A DNA stretch of 64,000 bases, taken from contig JAAFJN010000003.1 of NCBI GenBank assembly GCA_013298845.1, positions 54,989 to 118,988 on the forward strand, written 5' to 3'. The notes beneath the pieces are model-generated. The model did no database searches, was not told the origin of the DNA, and was given only the letters and a program-made list of their open reading frames with translations. This document shows positions 1 to 8,286 of the stretch, piece by piece; the stretch's first letter is position 1; each line of letters starts with the position of its first letter. This DNA comes from Chitinophagales bacterium (lineage in GTDB: Bacteria; Bacteroidota; Bacteroidia; Chitinophagales; Saprospiraceae). Both the position numbers and the translations under genes were made by a program.

Positions 1-241
1 CCCGCAAGAGTTCCAAAATACCGTGTCGGATTTGATTTTGGGCAATATTCGCCGCCTGAAAATCCACCAAACCCAAGCGGATTTGCTGCATGACGTGGTT
101 ATAACGGGCCGATTGCTGCACGGCTTCGTCTAACTGCGGGCTACCTTTGAGCAGCGCGGACAGTTCCTGAATGGCCGTTTTGACCTCATCTTTGGCAATA
201 AGGTCGCGGATACGGGCGATAAAAGGGTTGGTATTGGGCAT
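1..241 (-). CDS. EAD11-like STAND NTPase paralogue, N-terminal part only (runs off the left edge)
   Basis: The first 80 residues of a protein nearly identical to the N-terminus of the next gene upstream (295-2940). They cover the helical EAD11-like domain, with the conserved SARYNHVMQQIRLGL stretch and a following NQIRHGILELL helix. The start ATG at 241 matches the paralogue's start at 2940 at the DNA level, as does the 54-base spacer before it. A few substitutions are visible (for example Asp-Glu-Val instead of Asp-Lys-Val near residue 20). The reading frame is open up to the window edge, so this may be a working gene, but its ATPase and sensor parts are not visible. It is the downstream member of a tandem family transcribed leftwards. 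Confidence 0.75.
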   Translation of the reverse strand, partial: MPNTNPFIARIRDLIAKDEVKTAIQELSALLKGSPQLDEAVQQSARYNHVMQQIRLGLVDFQAANIAQNQIRHGILELLR

Positions 242-294
242 ACTGTACTTGTTACACGGCAAAAGTAAGTATATTTTTGGATGGGATTGTTTTT

Positions 295-2940
295 TTAATC
301 CAATGCGTTTAAAATCTCTTGAACCATACCCAAGAACTGCTGAAACACCACATATTGCGGTGCATCACGTACTAACTCCTGCCACAAAATTTCCGCCTGC
401 TTGAAATATGCCCGTGCTTTGGCTTTATCTTTTAAATTATCATTACTGAATACACCTAATTGAGCGTAAGAAATCGCCAAACCGTTTTTAAATTCTACAT
501 TATTCGGGTAGGCGGCATACAGTTTTTTTATTAATATATTACTTTTTTCATGCAATTCCAAAGCCTTGTCTAAATTGCCCAAGGACGAGTGGGTTGAGCC
601 AAGTTTTGAGTAAGAAATCGCTAAACCGTTTTTAAATTCCACATTATTCGGGTAGGCAGCATACAGTGCTGCTGCTAACCTGTTGCGTTCTTCGTAAAAC
701 TCCAAAGCCTTGTCCAAATTGCCCAAGGATGAGTGGGTTGAGCCAAGTTTTTCGTAAGAAATCGCCAAACCGTTTTTAAATTCCACATTATTCGGGTAGG
801 CGGCATACAGTGCTTTTGTCAATTTTAGATCTTCTTCGTAAAACCCTAAAGCCTTGTCCAAATTACCTAAGGACGTGTGCGTATTACCAAGTTTTGAATA
901 AGAAATCGCCAAACCGTTTTTAAAGCCCACATTATTCGGGTAGGCGGCATATAGTTCTTTTTCTAAACGATTGTATTCTTCGTAAAACCCCAAAGCCTTG
1001 TCCAAATTGCCCAATGCCGTGTGTGTTTCTCCAAGTTTTGAGTAAGAAATCGCCAAACTGTTCTTAAATTTCACATTATTCGGGTAGGCGGCATATAGTT
1101 CTTTTTCTAAACGATTGTATTCTTCGTAGAACCCCGAAGCCTTGTCCAAATTGCCCAAGGACGTGTGCGTGTTGCCCAGATGTTGGTAAGCAATCGCCAA
1201 TTCATTTTTACTGTATGCATTATCAGGTTGGAGGGCGCAAAGTTCTTTTGAAAGGACACGGCATTTTTCATAAAAATACATGGCTCTTTCTAAATTGCCG
1301 ACGGTGGTGTAATACGTGCCCATGCGTTCGCACAATAAAGCCGCATTATACTGTGGGGTTTCAAAAGCCGCCACCACCGTTTCGGCGTAGCGCGTAAAAA
1401 TGGTGGACATTTTGTAGTTGTCGTCGTGGATTTTATCCGGGTGCAGTCCATCTATTAAAGTATTTATCAGCGTTTTACAATCATCCAGCAGGGCGGTGGC
1501 ATTTTTGCTTTTGGCAATCTGCTGAATGACGGGGCTGATTTTAAACTCTTGGGTATCATCGTAAAAATCAATCCAGCCTTTTTGTTGCAGGCTGGTCAGG
1601 GCGTCGTCGTAAGCATCGGCGGGGTCGGGTGGGAGCAGGTGCATAAAAACGGAATACGGAATATTTTCTGCGGGCAATACCGCAAAATTATGGAGCAAAA
1701 AACGCTCCGTGTCGGTCAAAGCCGAGACATCGTACATGGCCGCAATAATCAGGTCGGGTGTGGCGGTGCGCAGGCTGTCGGCCTGGTACAAGGTTTTAAC
1801 GGGTTTTATTTGTATGGCCAACAAACCACGTTCCTGCAAGTCGCTCACCAAGGTAGCGAGGCTGTACTGGGTTTGAAATTTGTTAAAAACGGCTAAGTTT
1901 TTGGCCAATAACTCAATCACCAAGGTATTGTACCCGACCGCGTGCAGCAAAGCCGCCAACAGGGATTCCTCCGCATCGCTGTGTTTGGGGTAATGTTTTT
2001 TAAACACTTGTGTAGCAGAATCCTTATCCAAAGGCTGAACGCGGTGCACCGAAACATCGTGCAAAGCCGTCACCCGCGAGGTCAGCAGGATATGGCAATT
2101 GGACAACCGCCGCAATACACCCAAATACGCCTCCAGATCGGTGGCATTATTGGCATTGTCCAAGACCAACAAACAGGGCGTTTCCAAATTATTGATCGCC
2201 GCTGTCATCCGCGCTATTTGCGTGTGGGCATCGTCCTGCGGCTGAAACTGCACGCCCAGCGCGTTGGCCAAACTCAATATCGCATTGCCAATGCCGCTAT
2301 CCGCAAATACCCACGCCAAATGTTTGTATCGGCTTTCGTGCCGGAACCAATACTGCGCCGCCAGGGTGGTTTTGCCCATGCCGCCCTCCCCGTTCACCAA
2401 GACCAACAAGTGATGGTGCTGCAAATAATCCGCTTCAATGGCGGTCAAATCCTCGTCCCTGCCGATAAAAAAATCGGTGTAGAAGGGTTTTTGGGTGAGG
2501 TAGCGGGGGAGTTTATGGTTGCCGTAGGTTACATATTGCGTTGTTATATTGGTTTGTTGTTGGACATTGCTAAACGTCGCATTGTTGATATTTTCATTGT
2601 TGTAAATCTTTTCGGCATTTTGAATAATGGTCATGCCCTTTTCATACTGTTCCATCTCCGACCGGATAGCCGCCGATGCCACACCCTGCTCTTCAATCTC
2701 CCGCAAGAGTTCCAAAATACCGTGTCGGATTTGATTTTGGGCAATATTCGCCGACTGAAAATCCACCAAACCCAAGCGGATTTGCTGCATGACGTGGTTA
2801 TAACGGGCCGATTGCTGCACGGCTTCGTCTAAGTGCGGGCTGTCTTTGAGCAGCGCGGACAGTTCCTGAATGGCCGTTTTGACCTTATCTTTGGCGATAA
2901 GGTCGCGGATACGGGCGATAAAAGGGTTGGTATTGGGCAT
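295..2940 (-). CDS. EAD11-like / NB-ARC-like ATPase / TPR protein (STAND NTPase, probable conflict or signalling switch)
   Basis: An 881-residue multidomain protein. Residues 1-85 are an all-helical domain resembling effector-associated domain 11 (EAD11), known as an adaptor that recruits effectors carrying the same domain. After a polar linker comes an NB-ARC-like ATPase: Walker A GEGGMGKTT (about 184-192), Walker B CLLVLD (about 256-261), then HILLTSR (about 283-289) and a winged-helix-like region. Residues about 600-860 are TPR-type repeats of exactly 48 residues carrying the LGNLDKALxFYEE signature. I chose the ATG at 2940, not the open frame reaching 3126, because the family N-terminus begins there and the extra 62 codons overlap a decayed neighbour. 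STAND proteins oligomerise when their repeat domain senses a ligand; a defence role is inferred. No effector gene is adjacent, though the left neighbour is cut off. Confidence 0.85.
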   Translation of the reverse strand: MPNTNPFIARIRDLIAKDKVKTAIQELSALLKDSPHLDEAVQQSARYNHVMQQIRLGLVDFQSANIAQNQIRHGILELLREIEEQGVASAAIRSEMEQYEKGMTIIQNAEKIYNNENINNATFSNVQQQTNITTQYVTYGNHKLPRYLTQKPFYTDFFIGRDEDLTAIEADYLQHHHLLVLVNGEGGMGKTTLAAQYWFRHESRYKHLAWVFADSGIGNAILSLANALGVQFQPQDDAHTQIARMTAAINNLETPCLLVLDNANNATDLEAYLGVLRRLSNCHILLTSRVTALHDVSVHRVQPLDKDSATQVFKKHYPKHSDAEESLLAALLHAVGYNTLVIELLAKNLAVFNKFQTQYSLATLVSDLQERGLLAIQIKPVKTLYQADSLRTATPDLIIAAMYDVSALTDTERFLLHNFAVLPAENIPYSVFMHLLPPDPADAYDDALTSLQQKGWIDFYDDTQEFKISPVIQQIAKSKNATALLDDCKTLINTLIDGLHPDKIHDDNYKMSTIFTRYAETVVAAFETPQYNAALLCERMGTYYTTVGNLERAMYFYEKCRVLSKELCALQPDNAYSKNELAIAYQHLGNTHTSLGNLDKASGFYEEYNRLEKELYAAYPNNVKFKNSLAISYSKLGETHTALGNLDKALGFYEEYNRLEKELYAAYPNNVGFKNGLAISYSKLGNTHTSLGNLDKALGFYEEDLKLTKALYAAYPNNVEFKNGLAISYEKLGSTHSSLGNLDKALEFYEERNRLAAALYAAYPNNVEFKNGLAISYSKLGSTHSSLGNLDKALELHEKSNILIKKLYAAYPNNVEFKNGLAISYAQLGVFSNDNLKDKAKARAYFKQAEILWQELVRDAPQYVVFQQFLGMVQEILNALD
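467..1330 (-). repeat. 144-bp tandem repeats coding for the TPR sensor
   Basis: The same motif (TAAGAAATCGCCAAACC on the plus strand) recurs at 467, 611, 755, 899, 1043 and, more diverged, 1187. That is an exact 144-bp period, or 48 codons. The units are nearly identical at the DNA level, which suggests recent expansion or gene conversion of the TPR array. Differences cluster at the helix positions encoding motifs such as EYNRLEKEL versus RNRLAAAL, the surface that would touch a ligand. Confidence 0.9.
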
Positions 2941-2994
2941 ACTGTACTTGTTACAAGGCAAAAGTAAGTATATTTTTGGATGGGATTGTTTTTT

Positions 2995-3080
2995 TAATCC
3001 AATGCGTTTAAAATCTCTTGAACCGTACTCAAGAACCGTTGAAACGCCACGTGCTTGGGGGGAGTTGTTTAAATTATCTG
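2995..3080 (-). pseudogene. 3' remnant of a third EAD11-STAND-TPR paralogue
   Basis: The DNA from 2941 to about 3050 repeats the 3' end and spacer of the intact gene (241-350). Read leftwards it ends QRFLSTVQEILNALD-stop, against QQFLGMVQEILNALD in the intact copy. In frame it is stopped by a TAA at 3070-3072. A shifted frame still shows the FKQ that precedes this region in the intact protein, so roughly a dozen codons and the frame were lost. Everything upstream of this tail is gone. It shows that the tandem family once extended further right. Confidence 0.75.
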
Positions 3081-3454
3081 AATGCGTGACAAAATCGAGG
3101 ACTTCTGTTGTTTTGACCAATGTCACCTCATGCGCCGCTATAAAATAGTGGTTGGTGAAAAATTTGTTCTTTTAAGCCAACTTCCTACTTTTTGAGGCCA
3201 AAAAGTAGGCAAAAAGCCCGCGGCTGACGAAAAATCCTACGATTTTGCTTTCCGTTTCCGGCCGCGCCAAAAAAACTCGCCGGTCGTGCTCACGGGGGCT
3301 TTCGCCCCGCCAGTTTGGTTTGGCTCAAACAGTTTTTGGCTTCATCGGCCTCCAACGGAGCAAAATCGGGATTTTTCTAAGGCCGCACCGGTATAGGACG
3401 GATGGGGATTGGTGATACGGCCTCGATTTTGTTTAACAGCCTTGGCCACCTTAT
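3081..3454. other. Intergenic DNA with a hairpin, no gene seen
   Basis: No convincing ORF. A perfect 10-bp stem (CCTACTTTTT / AAAAAGTAGG) sits at 3184-3209 with a 6-base loop, followed by about 200 bases of GC-rich sequence that looks like old coding or repeat DNA. It may be a dispersed repeat, but only one copy is present here. Confidence 0.4.
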
Positions 3455-4351
3455 CTACTCATTAATCACCCTATTCAACCTTTCCGCCAAAAAATAACCC
3501 GCAACGGCCGTCAGTGCGCCCAAAATAACGTCAATGACGTAGTGGTGGCGCAGGTAAATGGCCGAAAACCATATACCCAGCGTGAGGAACACGAACAAGG
3601 CCGTTGGCCAGCGTTGGGGCATTTGGCGGGCGTAAAACAGCGTCACCAAGGGGTACGCCGAGTGCAGCGACGGAATGGCCGCAAACACGTTGGAATTGCG
3701 TTGGTAAATGGTTTTGAACAACGGGGCGTTGATCAATTTGTCAAAATTATCCAACCCGGCGGCACTGCGGGCGGTATCTGGGTTAAATACAAATCCATTG
3801 AGTTCCACGTACCACGGCGGCGCAGCCGGGTAAAGGTAATACAGCGCAAAACCCACCAGATTGGTGCACAAATAACCGTACGTAAACCGGATAAACAAGG
3901 GGCGGTTTTTGGTAAATAACCATACCCCGAACAACATGGGCAAAGGCACCCACGAAATATAAAACGCGGCGGTGATAATGTCCATCAGCGTAGAAGTACG
4001 CGCCGCAAAGTATTCGTTTAACGTAATGCGGCCCGCCTCGGTGTTGAGGCCAAACCATTGCTTGTCGAACAGGTAAGGTTCCGCAATGTGCACCGGATTC
4101 ACTTTGTAGTTGGGGCAAATACGCAAAGAATCGTACACCATCCAGAAGACGGCCAGACCCGCAAACGCAAACAACCATTCGCGGGTGGTATCCGACAATA
4201 GATAAGCGCCGGAACAGGCAAAAAACAGGGCGAAATGCTCGGGACGAAGCCCTACCAGGCCGCCAAACCACGCAAAATAGACTACCGCCGCCAAACCCAC
4301 GTGCACCAGTCGGCGCAGGGTGGCGGGTCGGTTATCAGGCTTTTGGTTCAT
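3455..4351 (-). CDS. PAP2/Aur1-like membrane phosphotransferase (candidate inositol-phosphoceramide synthase)
   Basis: A 298-residue polytopic membrane protein of the PAP2_3 (Aur1/Ipt1-like) group. The two catalytic histidine motifs are clear: IPSLHSAYP at about 225-233 and YLRHHYVIDVILG at about 266-278. Fungal Aur1 moves phosphoinositol from phosphatidylinositol to ceramide, and the equivalent Bacteroides gene lies in the inositol-lipid cluster. Here it is the last gene of a five-gene operon that starts with inositol-phosphate synthase. Its start overlaps the preceding phosphatidyltransferase by 17 bases, implying translational coupling. By sequence alone it could be a generic lipid phosphatase; the operon context favours head-group transfer onto sphingolipid. 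Confidence 0.8.
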   Translation of the reverse strand: MNQKPDNRPATLRRLVHVGLAAVVYFAWFGGLVGLRPEHFALFFACSGAYLLSDTTREWLFAFAGLAVFWMVYDSLRICPNYKVNPVHIAEPYLFDKQWFGLNTEAGRITLNEYFAARTSTLMDIITAAFYISWVPLPMLFGVWLFTKNRPLFIRFTYGYLCTNLVGFALYYLYPAAPPWYVELNGFVFNPDTARSAAGLDNFDKLINAPLFKTIYQRNSNVFAAIPSLHSAYPLVTLFYARQMPQRWPTALFVFLTLGIWFSAIYLRHHYVIDVILGALTAVAGYFLAERLNRVINE

Positions 4352-5042
4352 ATTTTTCCAGTGCTTTTTTTGAATCCTGAATCCGCTGATAGGCCGTCCA
4401 GTTGGTCAAAATAGCCGTTAAAAACAAAGGGATGGTAAATACGCTGATGTTTTCCAGCAAAGGTTTTGAAAAACCGGCGGGGGTGTACGAAAAGTGGTCG
4501 AACCACACGGCGCACAAGCCACAAAGCAGGGCCGAAAGCCCAATGGTCAGAATCCGTTCGGGGCGTTGCATCAGGCCCTCTTTACATTCGATGCCCAAAC
4601 CTTCGGCGCGGGCACGCACGTACGAGACCATAATGGAGCCAATCATGGCCACAAATGCCACGAGAAAACTCAAAGTATAACCACAAACAATCAGGTAGTA
4701 ACAAATGCCCAAAAACATGACCAGTTCGCTGTAACGATCCAAAACGGAATCGAACAAGGCCCCAAATTTACTTTCTTGCCCACTTACCCGGGCAAGACGG
4801 CCATCCATCATGTCAAAAAGGCCGGCGAGTAAAATCATGGCACCGCCCCAACCGATGTATTGCAAATCTTGTTGGGCAAAATTGGCGCCCCAAATAAATA
4901 TACCAGCCGCCACTATATTGAGCAAAAAGCCAATTAGCGTGATGGTATTGGGGGTAACACCAAGTTTTGCCAACCAGTTGATCAGCGGGTTTATCGTTTT
5001 ATAGACAAGTGGTTGCCCCACGTCTTTCAAAAAATTAGACAT
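4335..5042 (-). CDS. CDP-alcohol phosphatidyltransferase (candidate phosphatidylinositol-phosphate synthase)
   Basis: A 235-residue membrane enzyme with the full CDP-alcohol phosphotransferase signature: DMMDGRLAR, then G eight residues later, then D and D at the expected spacing (FDMMDGRLARVSGQESKFG followed by ALFDSVLD, about residues 75-105). The family exchanges CMP of CDP-diacylglycerol for an alcohol. Lying downstream of a myo-inositol-phosphate synthase and a PgpA-like phosphatase, its most likely acceptor is inositol 3-phosphate, giving phosphatidylinositol phosphate. Several transmembrane helices are visible. It follows the GtrA-like gene after 7 bases and overlaps the PAP2 gene. Phosphatidylglycerophosphate synthase is the main alternative. 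Confidence 0.85.
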   Translation of the reverse strand: MSNFLKDVGQPLVYKTINPLINWLAKLGVTPNTITLIGFLLNIVAAGIFIWGANFAQQDLQYIGWGGAMILLAGLFDMMDGRLARVSGQESKFGALFDSVLDRYSELVMFLGICYYLIVCGYTLSFLVAFVAMIGSIMVSYVRARAEGLGIECKEGLMQRPERILTIGLSALLCGLCAVWFDHFSYTPAGFSKPLLENISVFTIPLFLTAILTNWTAYQRIQDSKKALEKYEPKA

Positions 5043-5049
5043 ACACTTA

Positions 5050-5454
5050 CTACTTAAATACTATCTTCTTGTTGAACCAGTAACCCAACGACCAGGCCCC
5101 TATTGCAGCCCCTACGCGGGCGGGCCAGGGCGCCCATCCGAACAAATAATGCAGCAAACTTACTAAAACCATATTAGACAGCATACTAATCGCCACGCCT
5201 ACCGCAAATTTTGCGATTCTGACCCGCATTTTCTGCTCAGATTTGTGCTTAAACACCCAATGATGCTGAACCGAGTACGATACACCGGCCCCCGCCGTGT
5301 TGCCGAGCAGGGTGGCAAATACCGTTTCCAAATGGAGGCCGTTTACCCCCAAAAAAAACGTTAGAAAGTCGGCGGTAGTGGCCACCAACGAGTTGATGAC
5401 GTACTTTAACGTGGTGGTTTTTGATTTTACTTTTATGGTAAGGGCTTTGCGCAT
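5050..5454 (-). CDS. GtrA-like four-helix membrane protein
   Basis: A 134-residue protein with four hydrophobic segments and the GtrA-family pattern (LGNTAGAGVSYSVQHHWVF in the middle, LGYWFNKKIVF at the C-terminus). GtrA proteins are thought to help move lipid-linked sugars, such as undecaprenyl-phosphate glucose, across the inner membrane. Its ATG shares one base with the stop codon of the PgpA-like gene (TAATG), so the two are translationally coupled inside the inositol-lipid operon. That position suggests a role in flipping or presenting an inositol lipid intermediate, which is inference. Confidence 0.8.
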   Translation of the reverse strand: MRKALTIKVKSKTTTLKYVINSLVATTADFLTFFLGVNGLHLETVFATLLGNTAGAGVSYSVQHHWVFKHKSEQKMRVRIAKFAVGVAISMLSNMVLVSLLHYLFGWAPWPARVGAAIGAWSLGYWFNKKIVFK

Positions 5455-5921
5455 TATGAAACGGTTAAAAAGACAATTTGAAGAACGAGATTGCCATATA
5501 CACCCGCCAACACATCATCCAGCATTATTCCCCAGCCGCCTTCGAGTTTTTCGGCCTGCCGAATGCCAAGGGGTTTTACAATATCGAAAAAACGAAATAG
5601 CAAAAAACCGCCCAACAGCCAGGGCCAACCCAGCGGCAAACCCAACAGCGTCACCCACAAACCCACCATCTCGTCAATAACGGTTTGGCTGGGGTCCTCG
5701 CCCCATTCATCGGCGACGTGGGCCGAACCAATAATACCGATCCATGTAAAAACAAGAATAGCCACCGTTAATATCAGGGTGGCGTAGGGTGGTGGTAAAT
5801 ATGGTAAGGGAAGCAGCAGCAGGGTGGCCAACGCCGCACCCCAGGTACCCGGGGCCAACGGTAACCACCCTGTGCCAAAGCCGCTAAGCAGAAACTTCCA
5901 CGTTCGCGTTGAACTGCTCAT
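5454..5921 (-). CDS. PgpA-like lipid phosphatase (candidate phosphatidylinositol-phosphate phosphatase)
   Basis: A 155-residue PgpA-family membrane phosphatase. Family motifs are present: GWLPLAPGTWG near residue 18, DPSQTVIDEMVG near 76, and the acidic C-terminal block RFFDIVKPLGI with LDDVLAGVYGN. PgpA normally dephosphorylates phosphatidylglycerophosphate. In this operon the likely substrate is phosphatidylinositol phosphate, giving phosphatidylinositol, as reported for the matching gene in Bacteroides thetaiotaomicron. The start overlaps the 3' end of the inositol-phosphate synthase gene by 38 bases. No second copy is visible in the window, so a housekeeping PgpA role cannot be excluded. 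Confidence 0.85.
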   Translation of the reverse strand: MSSSTRTWKFLLSGFGTGWLPLAPGTWGAALATLLLLPLPYLPPPYATLILTVAILVFTWIGIIGSAHVADEWGEDPSQTVIDEMVGLWVTLLGLPLGWPWLLGGFLLFRFFDIVKPLGIRQAEKLEGGWGIMLDDVLAGVYGNLVLQIVFLTVS

Positions 5922-7239
5922 TGAACTCTTCGTAGTAGTCCTGCCCGAGGTGTGTGATGAGATCTTCGCCCATTAAGTAACGAAGTGTATTCTCCAATTT
6001 GCTCAATTGTTTAAAAATGTCGTGCTCGGCGGGCAAACCAGGCATGGTTTGGGGCGCTTTGAAATAAAACGACAACCATTCCTGAATACCGTACAAACCG
6101 GAGCGCTGCGCCAAATCGAGGAACAACGCCAAATCAAGCACAATCGGGGCCGCAAGGATACTGTCGCGGCACAAGAAATTGATTTTGATCTGCATGTGGT
6201 AACCCAACCAGCCAAAAATATCAATATTATCCCAACTTTCTTTGTTGTCGCCGTGCGGCGGATAGTAGTTGATACGAATTTTGTGGTACAGTTCGCCGTA
6301 CAGTTCGGGTTGCAACTCGGAGTTGAAAATACCGTCCAAAACGTTTCCTTTTGATACTTCTTTGGTCCGGAAGTTCTCCGGAGCGTCCAATACTTCACCG
6401 TCGCGGTTACCGAGGATATTGGTACTGAACCAGCCGCGAACACCCAATGCGCGCGCGTTGAGGCCCGGTGCTACCACGGTTTTCATCAGGGTTTGGCCCG
6501 TTTTGAAATCCTTACCGCCAATGGCTACTTTGGTCAATTGTGACAATTCAACCATCGCCGGAATGTCGCAAGTGAGGTTGGGCGCACCGTTGGCAAACGG
6601 AACTCCGCATTTCAAAGCGGCGTAAGCGTAAATTTGAGAAGGCGCAATATCGGGGTGGTTATCGCGCAAACCTTGCTCAAAAGTGGCCAGGGTAGCGTGT
6701 ACGTCACCCGATTCAATGTACGCTTCCGTCGAGGCACACCACACCATAACGAGGCGTTCGCAGTTGTTTTGTGCCTTAAAGTTGCGAATATCGGCCATCA
6801 GTTGCTCCGCCAAATCCATTTTGGAACTGCCGGTTTTTACGTTCGGGCCGGTAATATTACGGATGTAGCGGCTGTCAAATACCGCCGACATAGGTTTGAT
6901 TTGAGATAATTCGGGTTGAAGTTTGTCCAACAAAGGTTGGTCGAGTACTTTGGCGTGCGATGCCGCCTCGTACACGTTGTCATCGAAAATGTCCCAGCCC
7001 CCAAAGACCACCTGATCGAGTGTCGAAAGCGGAACAAATTCTTTAATTAAAGGCTGACGATGTTCAGTACGTTTACCTACCCGGATTCGTCCCATCTGAG
7101 TGAGCGAGCCAATAGGTTGTCCGATGCCTTTACGCGCGGCAATAACACCAGCGATGAACGTTGTAGCCACTGCCCCCATGCCGGGAGTCAGGATGCCAAG
7201 TTTGCCGGTGGCCGGAGCGATTTGTTTGTGTTTTTCCAT
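5884..7239 (-). CDS. myo-inositol-1(3)-phosphate synthase
   Basis: A 451-residue NAD-dependent enzyme that isomerises glucose 6-phosphate to inositol 3-phosphate. The N-terminal nucleotide loop reads GILTPGMGAVATT (about 15-27). Family motifs follow: NILGNRDG (about 275), a KGNVLDGIF block, and CRDSILAAPIVLDL near 355, matching the eukaryotic-type CEDSLLAAPIILDL motif. Length fits the family. It is the first gene of the inositol-lipid operon and commits sugar phosphate to head-group synthesis. A promoter-like pair lies about 90 bases upstream (7330-7357), leaving an untranslated leader of roughly 85 bases, longer than for most genes here. Confidence 0.93.
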   Translation of the reverse strand: MEKHKQIAPATGKLGILTPGMGAVATTFIAGVIAARKGIGQPIGSLTQMGRIRVGKRTEHRQPLIKEFVPLSTLDQVVFGGWDIFDDNVYEAASHAKVLDQPLLDKLQPELSQIKPMSAVFDSRYIRNITGPNVKTGSSKMDLAEQLMADIRNFKAQNNCERLVMVWCASTEAYIESGDVHATLATFEQGLRDNHPDIAPSQIYAYAALKCGVPFANGAPNLTCDIPAMVELSQLTKVAIGGKDFKTGQTLMKTVVAPGLNARALGVRGWFSTNILGNRDGEVLDAPENFRTKEVSKGNVLDGIFNSELQPELYGELYHKIRINYYPPHGDNKESWDNIDIFGWLGYHMQIKINFLCRDSILAAPIVLDLALFLDLAQRSGLYGIQEWLSFYFKAPQTMPGLPAEHDIFKQLSKLENTLRYLMGEDLITHLGQDYYEEFNEQFNANVEVSA

Positions 7240-7329
7240 GAAATTTACTTAAACTACAAAAAAATTCTTGATTCAACGGAAAGTCTGGAGAAGCCCGCCT
7301 TTTTTCCGCTACTAACCATTTGGTTAACA

Positions 7330-7357
7330 CAAAGGTATGTTAAAATACTGATTCAAA
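7330..7357 (-). promoter_or_regulatory. Bacteroidota-type promoter of the inositol-lipid operon
   Basis: On the minus strand TTTG (7357-7354), 16 bases, then TACCTTTG (7337-7330) fits the -33/-7 consensus TTTG and TAnnTTTG. Confidence 0.6.
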
Positions 7358-7368
7358 TCCTTTGTTTT

Positions 7369-8286
7369 TTAACCGGGGCTTTGTGAGATATGAGAAATAA
7401 TGTCTAAAACGAATTTTTGTTTGCTTTTTTCGGCCAAAATCATTTTGTTTTCCGGCAAAAGCAACCAATTAAGGTACAAAGTCAACGCTGTTAATTTGAA
7501 TTTTCCCAAGGTGTTTTCCAGGTCTTCCGGTAGTTTTCGGTATTTTAGATAACCATGCAATAGGGCTTTTTCACAAGTGTCAATTCCTGCAACAGGGCGA
7601 TGTAATCTTATTTCGTTGCACACCACCGCCAAGTCGGTAAGGTAATGTCCGTACGCCAGTTCGTCAAAATCAATCGGGGTGAGTGCATTGCCGTGGCGTA
7701 CCCAGTTGGAAAAGTGCAAATCACTGTGAATTAGGCCGTATTGTTCCGGGTTTTTGCCCCAATCACCGATAAAGCCCATCAGGTCGTTCATTTTTTGGGT
7801 AAATGCCCGTTGCGTTTCGGGGGCAATTTGATCAAACAACGCCGACTGTTTTGTCAAAACCAAAATATCCGCCAAAAGTTGGGCATCAATGTGGGTTAGT
7901 TCCAGATTTAACGTTGCCTGCGCGGCGGCCAGGTGCAACTGCGCGATTTTTTGGCCCGCGTGAAAACAGACCTGCGGGGTGATGCGCCGCACTTGTTTTC
8001 CTTCTCGCCACGGATAGGCTACCAGCCAGCGCGGGTCACTTGCTGCACCGCGTATTTGCCCATAATCCACCGTTTTGGTGGGTATTGTGAGGGGCGTTTG
8101 CAGGCGCAGTTTAGGATACCGGGCATTGGCAAACCTCAAAAATTGACCAATGCCCGGTATCCGTTCCACCAGTTGCCGCCGGTGGGGGCGGTACAATTTT
8201 ATCACCCGGTCATCGTGGGTGCGCAGAACAACGGTATCCAACGTTTTGAGTATGGTTGCCGTGGCCAAGTGCGCCCATTGTTCCAT
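7369..8286 (-). CDS. APH-fold small-molecule kinase (phosphotransferase family)
   Basis: A 305-residue protein of the aminoglycoside phosphotransferase/choline kinase fold. The catalytic loop LIHSDLHFSNWV (about 184-195) and the metal-binding PIDFDELAYGHYLTDLAV (about 203-220) are intact. The N-terminal lobe is short and basic. Its ATG overlaps the stop of the DUF5686 gene (TAATG), so both are probably expressed together. The family phosphorylates homoserine, choline, sugars and other small metabolites; nothing here points to drug resistance, and the substrate is unknown. Confidence 0.8.
   Translation of the reverse strand: MEQWAHLATATILKTLDTVVLRTHDDRVIKLYRPHRRQLVERIPGIGQFLRFANARYPKLRLQTPLTIPTKTVDYGQIRGAASDPRWLVAYPWREGKQVRRITPQVCFHAGQKIAQLHLAAAQATLNLELTHIDAQLLADILVLTKQSALFDQIAPETQRAFTQKMNDLMGFIGDWGKNPEQYGLIHSDLHFSNWVRHGNALTPIDFDELAYGHYLTDLAVVCNEIRLHRPVAGIDTCEKALLHGYLKYRKLPEDLENTLGKFKLTALTLYLNWLLLPENKMILAEKSKQKFVLDIISHISQSPG

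Noticed and set aside
1942-2832. Plus-strand ORF of nearly 300 codons
   Set aside because: Antisense shadow of the STAND ATPase; the minus-strand frame carries clear Walker motifs.
2941-3126. N-terminal extension of the STAND protein to 3126
   Set aside because: The stretch duplicates the 3' tail and spacer of the family, so it is a remnant read in the wrong frame.
7369-8286. Aminoglycoside resistance gene
   Set aside because: The APH fold is shared by many metabolic kinases and the context is an envelope gene pair.
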